A stretch of DNA of 64,000 nt from Calendula officinalis (lineage: Eukaryota > Streptophyta > Magnoliopsida > Asterales > Asteraceae), in assembly GCA_963853835.1 (NCBI GenBank), contig OY970834.1:22946365-23010364 (forward strand). The letters run 5' to 3'. This document shows, one piece after another, positions 1-11,008 of the stretch; the first letter of the stretch is position 1, and every line of letters begins with the position of its first letter. The translations under genes and the position numbers were made by a program. The notes below the pieces were generated by a model. It did not search any database. It was not told the origin of the DNA and saw only the letters and a program-made list of their open reading frames with translations.

Positions 1-79
1 TTATAGAAGTTGCTTCTGAAAAAGTAATAGCAAATGGTGATATGAGAAACAAAAGAACAGTGATCGAGAGCCTATGCAT
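1..79 (-). CDS. S-protein homologue (SPH) copy 1, first 26 codons, cut by window edge
   Basis: Start of a small secreted SPH protein; the family includes the poppy stigma self-incompatibility ligand and many reproductive-tissue proteins of unknown role. The ATG lies at 77-79 on the minus strand, and the 26 codons present match the SPH gene ending at 32203 (base 1 aligns with 32125). Residues 5-19 are hydrophobic, as expected of a signal peptide. The rest lies left of the window, so I cannot say whether this copy is intact. A TATA box at 152-159 supports this ATG over the upstream in-frame ATG at 137-139, which would sit too close to the TATA box to lie within the transcript. Confidence 0.75.
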   Translation of the reverse strand, partial: MHRLSITVLLFLISPFAITFSEATSI

Positions 80-151
80 TGTAATAATAAAACTGATTTC
101 TGGACCACTCTTAACAAATGATTTGTGTGTGTAATTCATTGATTCTGTTTC

Positions 152-159
152 TATTTATA
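152..159 (-). promoter_or_regulatory. TATA box of SPH copy 1
   Basis: TATAAATA on the minus strand, about 75 nt upstream of the SPH ATG at 79. The same element is kept at 32276-32283 in copy 2. Position and spacing fit a plant core promoter; use is inferred. Confidence 0.55.
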
Positions 160-1994
160 AGGGTAATGGTAAGATGTAGTTGAACATTTTGTAATTTGTT
201 TTAAATGGCTTTCTAATCCAATAACAAATATTTTCGTGAATTGTATAATAAATGCTAGCTAATAAATACTAATGGTCAAAAAATATTATGGAAATAATAG
301 ACATTGTAATTTTAAGATATTATTTAAATCATGTATGATGTAAGGTGTTGCCTATGGCTTATGGTTATGAATTCAAATCTTGTTGTTGACAAATTGAAAT
401 AGATTAGGTGTCGTTAAAAAAAATGTATAATGTTACTAGATTATTGATGTAGATGTCACACGGGTATCTTTAATATTTTAGTTAGTAAAACATTATATTA
501 AAAACTAATAAAGTTAATATTATAATAATTTTGATTGTAAAGAAAATATTTTTATAAATGATTAACTTATAAGTATTAATTATTTATCGAATTTCAAACC
601 ATATTAAAAATATAATTATATAAACTGTTAAATACAAATATTGTCAAATATGAAAATATGTTGATATATAAAATTGTAAAATGTGTTACTTGAATAAAAT
701 TGGGTAGAAATAAGTGCTACACTTTCCTTATTTGGTAAATATTTGTATATAAAATTATCATTTTATCCTTACTTAATTTTATTATACATCATTAAGATTA
801 CCTAATTTACTTTCTCTTTCTTCAATAAAACCAATGATTGTGGGACCCTTCTTCACTCATTATCTCCTTTAATACCTAATTTACTTTCTCTTTCATGTGA
901 CAATTTGAGTTTATTAGTCATAATTATTGCTTATTCATATTTATGACCAAAATTCAACTTTATTAAATATACTACATAAATGTGATTAAATGTTACATTA
1001 GTTTAGACATTATTTTATGACTTTTGATATTACAATTTGATGAAGTTATCAGTTATTATTTTTTTTTTAATTACAATAGTCTTTTTCATTACATTAATCT
1101 ATTATCATATTTATGACAAACTATACATTAGTTATTTAATCATTTTCTAATAATTATTTTAAAACTCATGATAAGTCAATTTATTAAATTTTATTATAAA
1201 TATATATGAAAATTTCTTAGTTATTAGTTTTACTATATTTTCTTATTACATTAATTTCTTATTTTTATGACAAAACTCAACTTTTAAATATATTAATTTA
1301 TTTATATTTACAAATATCTAAGAGAACACTTATATGAAAATAAAGGATTTTGTTTATTATAAACTTTGCTACATATTGATTATTAACGTAATGTACAATG
1401 TGACTTGTCTTCACCTCCGATCATCATCTATTCCTTTTGTTTTCCCATTTGCATTGTCGTCATGCATTGTGTTGCCCAACGATCATATCGTCAACCCACA
1501 TGTTTAGTTGTTGGTGTGTGTCATATATACTATCTATGCTTTAACACTTGAGTATAAGATATAATTAAAGAATTATATAATCATAAAATTAGACTATATA
1601 ATCAAATGATTATGAGGAACTAAATCATACCGATTTGAGTATAATATATTTTTAAATCTTCATAGTAGCACCGCCGGAGATAGTCGACCCTACAAAAAGA
1701 ACAAACCTAAATTAAACGATGTATCATTACACAAAAATTATATAATCACTTAAAAAACAATCGAGACATATTTCCTTCACCGATTCTCCAAAATAAAATT
1801 CATAATAGAAGAATATATGAATGAGATTAACAATCACACTTATCTATTTATACTAAATGTATGGAAATTTTAAATTAATTAATACATTAAATATGTGTCT
1901 TTACACACACTACAAACTAAAACCTATATATATTAAGTATAACAATTTAATTTAATTAATTAATCTTAAATTGTGACACTTCATCTACTTGAAT

Positions 1995-3605
1995 AGTTTT
2001 AAGGGTTAAATACAACATCAAACATGAAATTCATTTTTTTATATAGATAATGTAGATAATCAACTATTTTTGCGATTCAGGAATGCATGGAAATCATTAT
2101 TGTCATGTTTATTAATATTTTTTATTTATGGTAAAACTTTTGATCTTTAATTTACTATTTCTTATAAATAGATTTATTACATTATTATTATTTTGTTTAT
2201 GATAAAACTTTTGATCACAATGGATTACTTTATTATTTTTAATAAATGGATTTATTACATTATTATTGGAAAAAAATTTAATCTTACAATTGATTAATTT
2301 ATTATTTCTTATAAATGGATTTATTACATTATTATTATTTTGTTTATGATAAAACTTTTGATCACAATGGATTACTTTATTATTTTTAATAAATGGATTT
2401 ATTACATTATTATTGGAAAAAATTTTAATCTTACAATTCATTAATTTATTATTTCTTATAAATAGATTTATTACATTGTTATTATTTTGTTACAATTGAT
2501 TACTTTATTATTTTTTATTAATGGATTTATTAGATTATTATTATTAATATTAAATGCACAATAATAAATACAACTTCAAACTTGAAACTCAATTTTTATA
2601 TATAGATAGATAATAAACTCAATTTTTATACTTTGAAGCTCAATTTTTAAGGGTTAAATACAACATCAAACATGAAATTCATTTTTGTATATAGATAATG
2701 TAGATATTCAACTATTTTTGCGATTCCATAATCCATGGACATCATTATTGTTATGTTTATAAATATTATTTATTTATGGTAAAACTTTTGATATTAGAAT
2801 TGATTAATTTATTATTTCTTATAAATGGAATTATTACATTATTATTAGTTTGTTTATGATAAAACATTTGATCTTACAATGAATTAATATATTATTTCTT
2901 ATAAATGGATTTATTACATTATTAAACACAAGATAATAAATGCAACTTCAAACTTGAAACTTAATTTTTATATATAGATAATAAACTCAATTTTTATAAC
3001 TTTAAACTCAATTTTTAAGGGTTAAATACAACATCAAACATGAAATTCATTTTTTATATAGATAATGTAGATATTCAACTATTTTTGCGATTCAGGAATG
3101 CATGAACATCATTATGGTTATGTTTATAAATATTGTTTATTTATGGTAAAACTTTTGATCTTACAGTTGATTAATTTATTATTTCTTATAAATGTATTTA
3201 TTACATTATTATTTTGTTTATGATAAAACTTTTGATAACAATGGATTACTTTATTATTTTTTATAAATAGATTTATTAGATTATTATTGGTAAAAATTTT
3301 AATCTTACAATTGATTAATTTATTATTTCTTATAAATGGATTTAATACTTAAAACTCAATTTTTAAGGCTTAACTACAACATCAGACATGAAAATTCATT
3401 TTTTTATATAGATAATGTAGATATTCAACTATTTTTGCGATTCAGGAATGGATGGAAATCATTATTGTTATGTTTATAAATATTGTTTATTTATGGTAAA
3501 ACTTTTGATCTCACAGTTGATTAATTTATTATTACTTATAAATGGATTTATTACATTATTATTATTATTATTTTGTTTATGATAAAACTTTTGATCACAC
3601 TGGAT
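1995..3605. repeat. AT-rich Helitron-like repeat units
   Basis: At least four partial units sharing a core near 2080-2100 (CAACTATTTTTGCGATTCAG) and sub-repeats of about 80 bp built on TTGATC(T)TACAAT and TAAATGGATTTATTA. Units often end in CTCAATTTTTATATATAGA, which on the minus strand is a TCTATATATA 5' end as in Helitrons. The same units recur at 6445-7590, 34250-36135, 44700-45349, 57690-58504 and 63620-64000. Nothing here codes. Confidence 0.6.
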
Positions 3606-3639
3606 TTTTTTTGCACAGCAAAAAGAAGGCAACCGGTTG

Positions 3640-5946
3640 AGCTACGGCAATCTGTTTGGTGTATGGTTCTGGTCAAAGATTGTGGGCGCTAGAGTGGATG
3701 AAAGTAATATTTAATTGGAGCCAATCAGTATATCTTTCCCCCATTCCTTTTGTTTTCTTCTTGCTAATTTCCGAACCACATACATGCACGCATCAACCTG
3801 TTTGTTTCGTGATCAAGTTTAAGCGGTGAGGCAAAGGCTGCAATTGTTTTTTTTCTTAATACAACAGAGAGGAGACGGCAATGGTGGTGTGAGGTCAAAG
3901 GATTTGAAAGCCAAGCTTTCGGTGATCGATACGTGTTGTGTAATTCGGTATAATCCTTCTTCCGTTCCTTGTTCTTCTTTAATTATTTTTTTCTGTATAT
4001 GTTTCTAATCGAGCATGGTGACGGGCTGTCAAGGGCTCGAGAAGGAGACGAGATAGTCGAAGTATTGAGCAGCGGGTGTCGTAGTTTTGATTCCTCCATC
4101 GTGATCAAGACGGTTGATACGGTAGTTCTCTATCAACGTTTTGTTATTCCCGTATCATTAATTATTTCGACTCTTTAAATTCGTGACTAATTGTTTCCAT
4201 TTAGGAGCTGTGATCGAATCAATGAAAGTTCGGGTGTTGTTGAGTTTGGTTGTTCGTTATGTTTTGTAGTCTAGCGAATTCTATCGGGTTTTGTAGTAGC
4301 AAGAGTTGTTGGTCGATTCCCAAATTTGTCATACCCATTTTCCTTATTATCAATCGAGTTTTGAGTCACTGTTTCGGTGTCATTTCTGGCCACTGAGCTT
4401 CGGGGTGTCAGGTCTAGGGTTGGGTAAAATCGTCGTTGATATAGCTAAACGTTTTAATCACCGAAAAACAAGAAACTGAACCCGTAGGGTTCTTGGTTTC
4501 CTAAACCGAATAGTTTTCTTCAATAAATTTAACGAGTTTACGTGAATCGAAGATTCTGTGATAAAAAGTGATTTTGGGGCTGTCGGTGCCTCGGGAATGA
4601 ACGGGTTGAAGTCGGGATTCAAAACATGTTTTATTCAACGTGCTGAATTTTGGCAGAATCTGCCTCTGAGTTCGTGTCCGTTTTTACCACACTTAAAATA
4701 TGTTTATGGATTTTTGGCCCGATATGATCTCTAGTTTTCTGAATCCTCTTCCAGTGCCGCTAACGGCACATTAATCTGATTTACGGTTTAAAAGATATCA
4801 CTGTTTTAATAAAGTGTCGCAAAACGCTTTTTCGGTTAGCTATTCTGTTTTGTAACACGTTTTTAAGATACCTAGAGTCCGTTTTGAGAAGGGGCCGTGA
4901 GACAGTAAATTGTTTTAATCTGAGTTTTCTAGCAGTGGCTAAAATTTTGGAATAATCTAACACACGGTTTGGGAATTAAACCAGTTCTCGTGAGGGTGCT
5001 AAGTTCTGGCAGATTGCTATGAGTTGAGTTTTGAGCCGAGTTTTAATCCTGGCATTATTATGTGATGTAGGACCTACTAGGAACTTAATTGAGACCTTGT
5101 ACGTACCGAGGATACTTCTAGGAGTTTACGTTCACTTGAGGTGGGTAATCTCACTCTAAACTTGCACTTACATTTGATTCATGATTACGTGCTATATGTT
5201 ATGAACTGTGATTGATTGAGTTGAGCTTGTTGTTGCGAATGATCTGTGTACTTGATATGTGATTATGAGTATATATACACTTGAGTTGTGTTATGTGGTT
5301 GTATATCTATGAGATGCTATACTTGAGCTTGAGCTGTTAGTTTTATATGAGTACATGTTGTAACGGGTCTACACGTTAATAAAACTAACTAACTATATTT
5401 GAGATTCATGAGGTTAGCCAACTCTTCCCAGAGTAAGCCAGGTACAATTCACGACTGTCAGCGTGGTACTGCGGGACACTGGTGGGTGTTGGAAGGGGGT
5501 GCTGCGGCGAGGCCCTGGTGGGCGTTGGGATCGTCCGACATTGGCGAACCAATTGAAATTTAATAAAAGGCCGAATAATCGAGAATTGAGTAGTGTCTTT
5601 AGGGATCACTTATGTGGTGTGAATTGTTTGTATGTGTATGTTTATTGTGTTGATTATTCACTCAGCGGTGGCTGACCCCAAACATTCCCCCCATTTTGCA
5701 GGTACTAGAGCAAGTGCATTGGATGAGCTGTTACTCGATGAGCTTTTATGGATTTGGATTCCAAACGTTATTTTGAGTCAAATGTTTTTAAAACAATTAT
5801 TTTATTTATTCCGCATTTAAAAACAATGAGATGGTTTATTTTTATTTTAATGATATGGGACCGTTCGTTTACTTGTACTTTTGGGAAAATGATTATTTTA
5901 TTTATATAAAAATTTTTAAATTTTCCATGATTTTTGGGATGTTACA
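3640..5946 (+). mobile_element. Solo or truncated Gypsy-type LTR inside the LINE
   Basis: The segment from about 4590 to 5946 is a diverged relative of the LARD LTRs (compare 12370-12589 and 24148-25204): shared text includes GTCGGGATTCAAAAC, TTTTTACCACACTTAAAATA and CAGCGGTGGCTGACCCC, and the end GGGATGTTACA at 5936-5946. No primer-binding site follows at 5947, where LINE sequence resumes, so this is a solo LTR or the end of a 3' LTR. No TGTAACACCC start is found, so the left limit is uncertain (between about 3640 and 4590). Short open frames inside are not genes. Confidence 0.65.
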
Positions 5947-6443
5947 CCCCTATCAAACAAAACCGAATTACGAAATTTCCAAATCAACCAACACACCGTA
6001 TATCCGATCACTCTCATCTTCACTCTTCGGTCGTTTACATTGGGCAGATCCGCACACTTTGACATCCATTGAGATCCGGTCATGCAATTCCAATCCTCCT
6101 TATCACACCATCTATAAACCGCGGCCCAAACGTCTTTAGCCAAACTACACGTGAACATGATGTGATCCACCGATTCCAATCTACTATTGCAATTCGGACA
6201 TAAAATCGAGTCAATCTCCATACCCCTACGCGACAAATTTTGCCTTGTCGGAAGGTGATCTAACACCATTCTCCACATAAAAATGTTTACTTTAATCGGG
6301 ATAGACTTGCACCATATAATATTAAGATTTGAACCAGGAAACAATCAATCATTTATAAATCTTCTAGCTGAACCCACCGTGAATTCTCCACTTTCTTCCA
6401 ACCTGCTAGAAACCGTATAACTTCCTTCGGTTAAAGCAAGATA
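5947..6443 (-). pseudogene. LINE ORF2 C-terminal fragment, zinc-binding RT domain (zf-RVT)
   Basis: This is the C-terminal part of an L1-type ORF2, the zinc-binding region after reverse transcriptase. Typical signatures are WCKSIPIKVNIFMWR, LPTRQNLSRRGM, CPNC, then DHIMFTC with a CX2C...HX4C layout, and WLIWKFRN near the end. An in-frame TGA precedes the clean stretch (around 6346-6350). The frame runs into the LTR at 5946, so the last residues of the open frame are LTR-derived. The upstream ORF2 (endonuclease, RT core) is absent because the LINE is 5'-truncated. It is not functional. Confidence 0.8.
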
Positions 6444-6444
6444 T

Positions 6445-7590
6445 GATCACAATGGATTACTTTATTATTTTTTATAAATGGATTTATTAGATTATTATTG
6501 GTAAAAATTTTAATCTTACAATTGATTAATTTATTATTTCTTATAAATGGATTTATTACATTATTATATTGTTACAATGGATTACTTTATTATTTTTTAT
6601 AAATGGATTTATTAGATTATTATTATTAATATTCAATGCAAGATAATAAATGCAACTTGAAACTCAATTTTTATATATACATACTAAACTCAATTTTTAT
6701 AACTTGAAACTCAATTTTTAAGGGTTAAATAAAGCATCAAACATAAAATTCATTTTTGTATATAGATAATGTAGATATTCAATTATTTTTGCGATTCAAA
6801 AATCCATGAACATCATTATTGTTATGTTTATAAATATTGTTTATTTATGGTAAAACTTTTGATCTTAGAATTGATTAATTTATTATTTCCTATAAATGGA
6901 ATTATTACATTATTATTATTTTGTTTATGATAAAACTTTTGATCTTACAATGAATTACTTTATTATTTTTTATAAATGGATTTATTAGATTATTATTGGT
7001 AAAACTATTGATCATAGAATTGATTAATTTATTATTTCTTATAAATGGATTTATTACATTATTAAATGCAAGATAATAAATGCAACTTCAAACTTGAAAC
7101 TCAATTTTTATATATAGATAATAAACTCAATTTTTATTACTTAAAACTCAATTTTAAAGGGTTAAATACAACATCAAACATGAAATTCATTTTTATATAT
7201 AGATAATGTAGATATTCAACTATTTTTGCGATTCAGGAATGCATGAACATCATTATTGTTATGTTTACAAATATTGTTTATTTATGGTAAAACTTTTGAT
7301 CTTACAGTTGATTAATATATTATTTCTTATAAATGATTATCATTATTATTATTTTGTTTATGATAAAACTTTTGATCACAATGGATTACTTTATTATTTT
7401 TTATAAATGGATTTATTAGATTATTATTGGTAAAAATTTTAATCTTACAATTGATTAATTTATTATTTCTTATAAATGGATTTATTAAATTATTATTATT
7501 TTTTTACAATGAATTACTTTATTATTATTTATAAATGGATTTATTAGATTATTATTATTAATATTAAATTCAAGATAATAAATTTATTTA
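6445..7590. repeat. AT-rich Helitron-like units, continuation after the LINE
   Basis: Resumes the repeat interrupted at 3605; 6445-7085 aligns with 35455-36100 of the second duplication copy. A further unit (7130-7575) follows. The repeat stops abruptly near 7590, where unrelated LTR-element leader begins. There is no coding capacity. Confidence 0.65.
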
Positions 7591-8342
7591 AACTTTTTAA
7601 TTTAAACCTTATAGACAATAAACTTTGTCTAGATTTCTAGGTTTAAAGAACTAGTCTTTAATAAATCTACTAAAGTAATAATTAAACCTATTAAACATAA
7701 ACTTGTTTAATTATCTAGGTTTTAGATTATTAACCTAATTAATTCTTTTAAATCATTAAACTTAAACTAGTTTAATGTTCTAGGGTTCTAGGGTTCTAGA
7801 TTATATCTAGGGTTTTTTGAAAAAAAAAATAATCCTTAAAGCCTAGGAACCTTTTCCACCAATTAAACTAGGTTAGTTTAACAAACTTGGTGTCCAAGGA
7901 ATCCCCTTGATCACGAAAATCTTAAAAAAAGAAAGAATCCTTTTTGATCAATTAAACCAAATCTTGGTTTAACATACTTGATCCTAGATTTTGAAGATCA
8001 ATTAATTAAGGAAAGAATCATCTTGATCAAAGTTTTTTAAAATCTTGATCCTAGGGTTCCTCCTAAATTCCGAAAATACTAGGGTTAGGGAAAAAGAAGC
8101 CTTTTGATCAATTAAAGAAAACTTGTTTAATGTTCTTGATCCTAGGGTTCTTTTGCCTTACACGAAATTTCTAGGGTTTTCTAGAATCCTTTTGATCAAT
8201 TAAACTTAACTAGTTTAACATGTTTGGTCCTAGGGTTCTTACCCTTTTCGTGATCTAAGAAGAAGAAGAAGAAAAATTGGAACAAAAAAAACTTAATAAA
8301 ATTAAACAAACAAACTTTGTTAATCTAGTTTAGATCTCTAAA

Positions 8343-8359
8343 CCAACTCTCTGATACCA
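8343..8359 (-). other. Primer-binding site (initiator tRNA-Met type)
   Basis: On the minus strand TGGTATCAGAG follows the LTR end by one base. The first 11 nt fit the complement of the 3' end of initiator tRNA-Met, as in many plant LTR elements. It fixes the element as minus strand with the LTR at 8361-9489 as its 5' LTR. Confidence 0.7.
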
Positions 8360-8360
8360 C

Positions 8361-9489
8361 TGAAGGGTTTCATTAACACTGATTGACCACATGGGTCAAC
8401 CTCCTAGTCACTTGGTTCGAACCACACTGACCAAGAACATGAACTTGTTCTTGACCGGTTAAAACCAACTAGCTGATTTAATCCCTAAAAGCGGAAACTG
8501 AGATTAAACCTAATCCTTAAACCCTAAAGGATTGGGATCTTGGAAATCTAGATTAGATTAACAATGAAAGAAACCTTGTACGAAAAACCAGAACACACAC
8601 ACATGCTTGTGGTATTCGACGAACACCAAGAACCCTAGGGTTCTTGGGTTCGAATTCGGCCAAGAGGGAGAAGGGAGAAAAAGGTTTTCTCAAAACATAC
8701 CTTGTTGTTTGCTTAAGATAGATCCACTGATGATGAACAAATCGAGTGATCTTCTAGTTGATCCTTGTATTGATCTTCAATCTTCAAGACTTGAAGAATA
8801 TGAAGAACGAACGAAGAACACGAAGAACGAAGAACACAAAGCTTGTGTCTTGCTCTAGGGTTCGGCCGAAATCAAGGGGAGAGGGGGAAGGGAATTCGTA
8901 GGGTAGCAAGGGGGGTTTTAGGGTTACCCTAAGCCTCTTATTCATAGATAATTAAGTTGCGCTTAGGACCCTCTAGTTTAATTAATATCTATTCTTTAAT
9001 TAAACTTTCCTTTTAACGTTTCCTTCCCTTATAATTTATTATTCTTTTATTATTGCACTTAACTATTAACTGTCTAGTATTTGTACACTAATAATTCGGT
9101 ACCCATATACACGAATTATATACTTGTATTTAATACTTTTAATAATTAATTATATAATAACCTTTATATAATTTATACAATAATATTATCCAATTATCAT
9201 ATGATTAAATCATATTATGGATAATCTATAATTAACACATTGTATATTTACTTTAACTAGTAATGTACAAATACTTGTATTAATTAGTTAGATAAACTAA
9301 TCTAGTAATAAGTCAAACTTGACTTAATACTTAACTTGATTCATAAATGACTTATTATGATTCAATCCTCTTCCAAGTATCATTACATATCTTACTCGTA
9401 TTACATGCAGTCACTGGTGTGACCCTTAAGTGTTTCGTAGGCATGGATGTATCATCATAGGTTGACTAACTGTGCACATAAATCCTTCA
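8361..9489 (-). repeat. LTR (1,129 bp) of the truncated element
   Basis: Bounded by the inverted ends TGAAGG (8361) and CCTTCA (9489), starting one base from a primer-binding site. No partner LTR is in the window. The short open frame at 8607-8858 lies wholly inside the LTR and is not a gene. Confidence 0.65.
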
Positions 9490-9794
9490 GGCTGGACATT
9501 AGTTGTGATGGGCTAGTAATTGAGTTAGGGCTAGTATCGGTTTTGGCCGGTTCCGATCGGTTCCATTGGTTATTAATCGTACCGAAGCTTTAGTTTCGAA
9601 GCGTCGGTTTCCAGATTTGAAGAACCGTGGACCGGACCGGAGACTGCGATTATGTGCCGGTTCTGTTCGGTTCCGTCAATTCCATGCGGTTCTAGTTCTA
9701 TATGCACACACATATGTGGGATCAAAAAAAATATCACTATTTAATTTAACTGTGGAAGCTAAAACATGCATAATCATAGCAATTCACGTTGATT
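9490..9794. other. CCGGTTC-rich spacer, no gene
   Basis: From about 9535 to 9690 the sequence is dense in CCGGTTC/CGGTTCC words, a clear break in base composition from the AT-rich surroundings. Similar GGTTCGG-rich text is found inside the Helitron-like elements at 45640-45860 and 58790-59075. I see nothing coding. Confidence 0.4.
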
Positions 9795-10189
9795 CCCCGA
9801 TAGTTTGTGATATCAACAAGTTTACCATCAGGATCAGCATGCAATTTAGAACCAGGTGACATCGGTGTCGAAATTGGTTTACAATCATCCATTAGATATT
9901 TTTTCAATATATCAGTGATATACTTGGATTGATTAATGAAGATCTCGGTAGGTAGTTGGCGAACTTGAAGACCAAGAACAAAGTTCATCTCCCCCATCAT
10001 ACTCATTTCAGAACGTTTGACCATAAGATCAGAAAACTTTTTACAGTATTTGGGATTTGTAGAACCAAAGATGATATCATCGACATAAATCTGAATGAGA
10101 ACAATATCATCCCCTTGGCGCTTGATGAAACGTGTTGTATCGATTTTACCTTTTGAAAAACAAGATTCTACTAAGAATTTGGATAACAT
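9795..10189 (-). pseudogene. Copia reverse transcriptase fragment
   Basis: About 130 codons from the C-terminal half of a Ty1/Copia RT: it begins in the LSKFLVES region and contains the catalytic [10 protein letters not shown] motif, then MSMMGEMNFVLGLQ and FINQSKYITDILKKY, ending at the start of the RNase H connection (NYRG). Beyond about 9795 the reading turns into unrelated sequence. No LTRs, integrase or gag accompany it. Sequence differs clearly from the complete Copia element at 12590-24142, so it is a relic of another family member. Confidence 0.85.
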
Positions 10190-10319
10190 TACAAGGATAG
10201 AAAAATGAGAAATTACACCGGAATGTGGGTTACTACTTGAAACTACTTATCTTATGCCACAATCTTACTTCTACTGTTAATCTATAGAAAGGGAAAAAAT
10301 TAACGTTATCTCTTAGTAA

Positions 10320-10533
10320 GGTGCTGTTTGGTAGCATCTGAATGATTAATATCTGAATGATGCAGATGTCTGAATGATTCAGACTTTCCCTCACATCTGT
10401 CCGATAAAGATACAGAACATGTTCAATTTTTTATTCAGAGACTAATTATAAGACATTACCAAACGCTCTGAATCTGCCCGATTAAGAAGCTGCCCTCTTA
10501 ATGGAATCATTAAGAGGCTTACCAAACAACACC
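10320..10533. mobile_element. Tourist-like MITE (PIF/Harbinger type)
   Basis: 214 bp with terminal inverted repeats GGTGCTGTTTGGTAGC (left) and, inverted at the right, GGTGTTGTTTGGTAAGC. It is flanked by the 3-bp target duplication TAA at 10317-10319 and 10534-10536. Size, TSD and the GTTTGG core fit non-autonomous PIF/Harbinger elements. It has no coding capacity. Confidence 0.75.
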
Positions 10534-10942
10534 TAAATCTTGTCGAGGCTTGTATGTTTGTAATGCCATTTCATTTAAATATTTCCAAATGTTCTGGAAA
10601 GTAAAGAGAACAAAAAATCACCATATGATTTATGTAAAGCTTCAAATTAACAATCTTTACGGCCCAACATTAAGAAATAGTAAGGGGTTGTTTGGGAAAG
10701 CTTATATATGTATTTTACTTCATTATTTATTAATATTATTAATAATTGATATTGATGATTATTTGGTATTGAGAAACATATAAATTGTTATTACTTTTTA
10801 TAATTTTTATGTTCAACATATCACATGAAATCGCGACAACATTTTCCTGTTATATTATATGAGAGAGAAACAATATACAATTGTTATTATTTTAATACTA
10901 TCATTTCTCTTATAATCAACCAAAGGTGTTGCACCTAGTTTT
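10534..10942. other. 3' flank of the interrupted SPH gene, no gene seen
   Basis: AT-rich sequence downstream (minus strand) of the displaced SPH stop codon at 10943. It would hold the SPH 3' UTR and polyadenylation region. I recognise nothing else in it. Confidence 0.35.
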
Positions 10943-11008
10943 TCATGGCCAAGATTTTACAAACTGCCAACTTGCCGGAAAAGGCGCATTTTGGCTGCTG
11001 ATATAGAA
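10943..11008 (-). pseudogene. Displaced 3' end of SPH copy 2
   Basis: Read on the minus strand from the left edge of the LARD, this continues the SPH reading frame exactly where the gene body at 31824-32203 is broken. After the target duplication it gives 19 more codons, ending VKSWP then TGA at 10943-10945, a tryptophan-rich tail usual for SPH proteins. Joined, the pre-insertion protein would be 146 residues, the normal family length. The two parts now lie 20.8 kb apart. Confidence 0.75.

Larger units (their letters stand above)
1..3592. repeat. Segmental duplication, copy 1 (left part)
   Basis: Bases 1 to about 3340 align nearly continuously with 32125-35560 (SPH 5' end, promoter, 1.8 kb of AT-rich flank, then Helitron-like units). 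After the LINE insertion the alignment resumes at 6445-7085 against 35455-36135. The stretch 160-1994 holds no gene I can support. Copy 1 lacks 129 bp present in copy 2 at 32838-32966. Confidence 0.85.
3606..6443 (-). mobile_element. 5'-truncated L1-type LINE carrying an inserted LTR
   Basis: The insertion is flanked by a 14-bp duplication with one mismatch (TGATCACACTGGAT at 3592-3605, TGATCACAATGGAT at 6444-6457). It has a short poly(A) tail, seen as eight T at 3605-3612 on the plus strand. Both are hallmarks of target-primed LINE insertion. LINE coding sequence is visible at 5947-6443; the LINE is then broken by an LTR whose right end is 5946. How much of 3613-3830 is LINE 3' UTR rather than LTR I cannot tell. 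Confidence 0.7.
7590..9489 (-). mobile_element. Truncated LTR retrotransposon: 5' LTR plus leader only
   Basis: A minus-strand element of which only the 5' LTR (8361-9489), primer-binding site and about 750 nt of untranslated leader remain. No gag or pol and no second LTR are present to the left, where Helitron-like repeat abuts at about 7590. The leader carries imperfect direct repeats built on TTTGATCAATTAAA and TTGATCCTAGGGTTC (about 7860-8240). Confidence 0.7.

Noticed and set aside
700..870. Old MITE-like text (AAGTGCTACACTTTCC ... GTGGGACCC) resembling the Stowaway element at 61810
   Set aside because: Some words are shared but no inverted ends or TA duplication could be placed, so not annotated as an element.
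2112..2441. 109-codon frame with repeated NNVINPFI-like units
   Set aside because: It is the translation of an AT-rich tandem sub-repeat in a Helitron-like unit; Asn/Lys/Ile-rich composition only mirrors the DNA.
2100..2520. Regularly spaced repeats resembling a CRISPR array
   Set aside because: Spacers are themselves repetitive, unit borders drift, the host is a plant and no cas genes exist.
10679..10930. Possible second MITE beginning GGGGTTGTTTGGG after TAA
   Set aside because: No matching inverted end found downstream, so only one candidate terminus.
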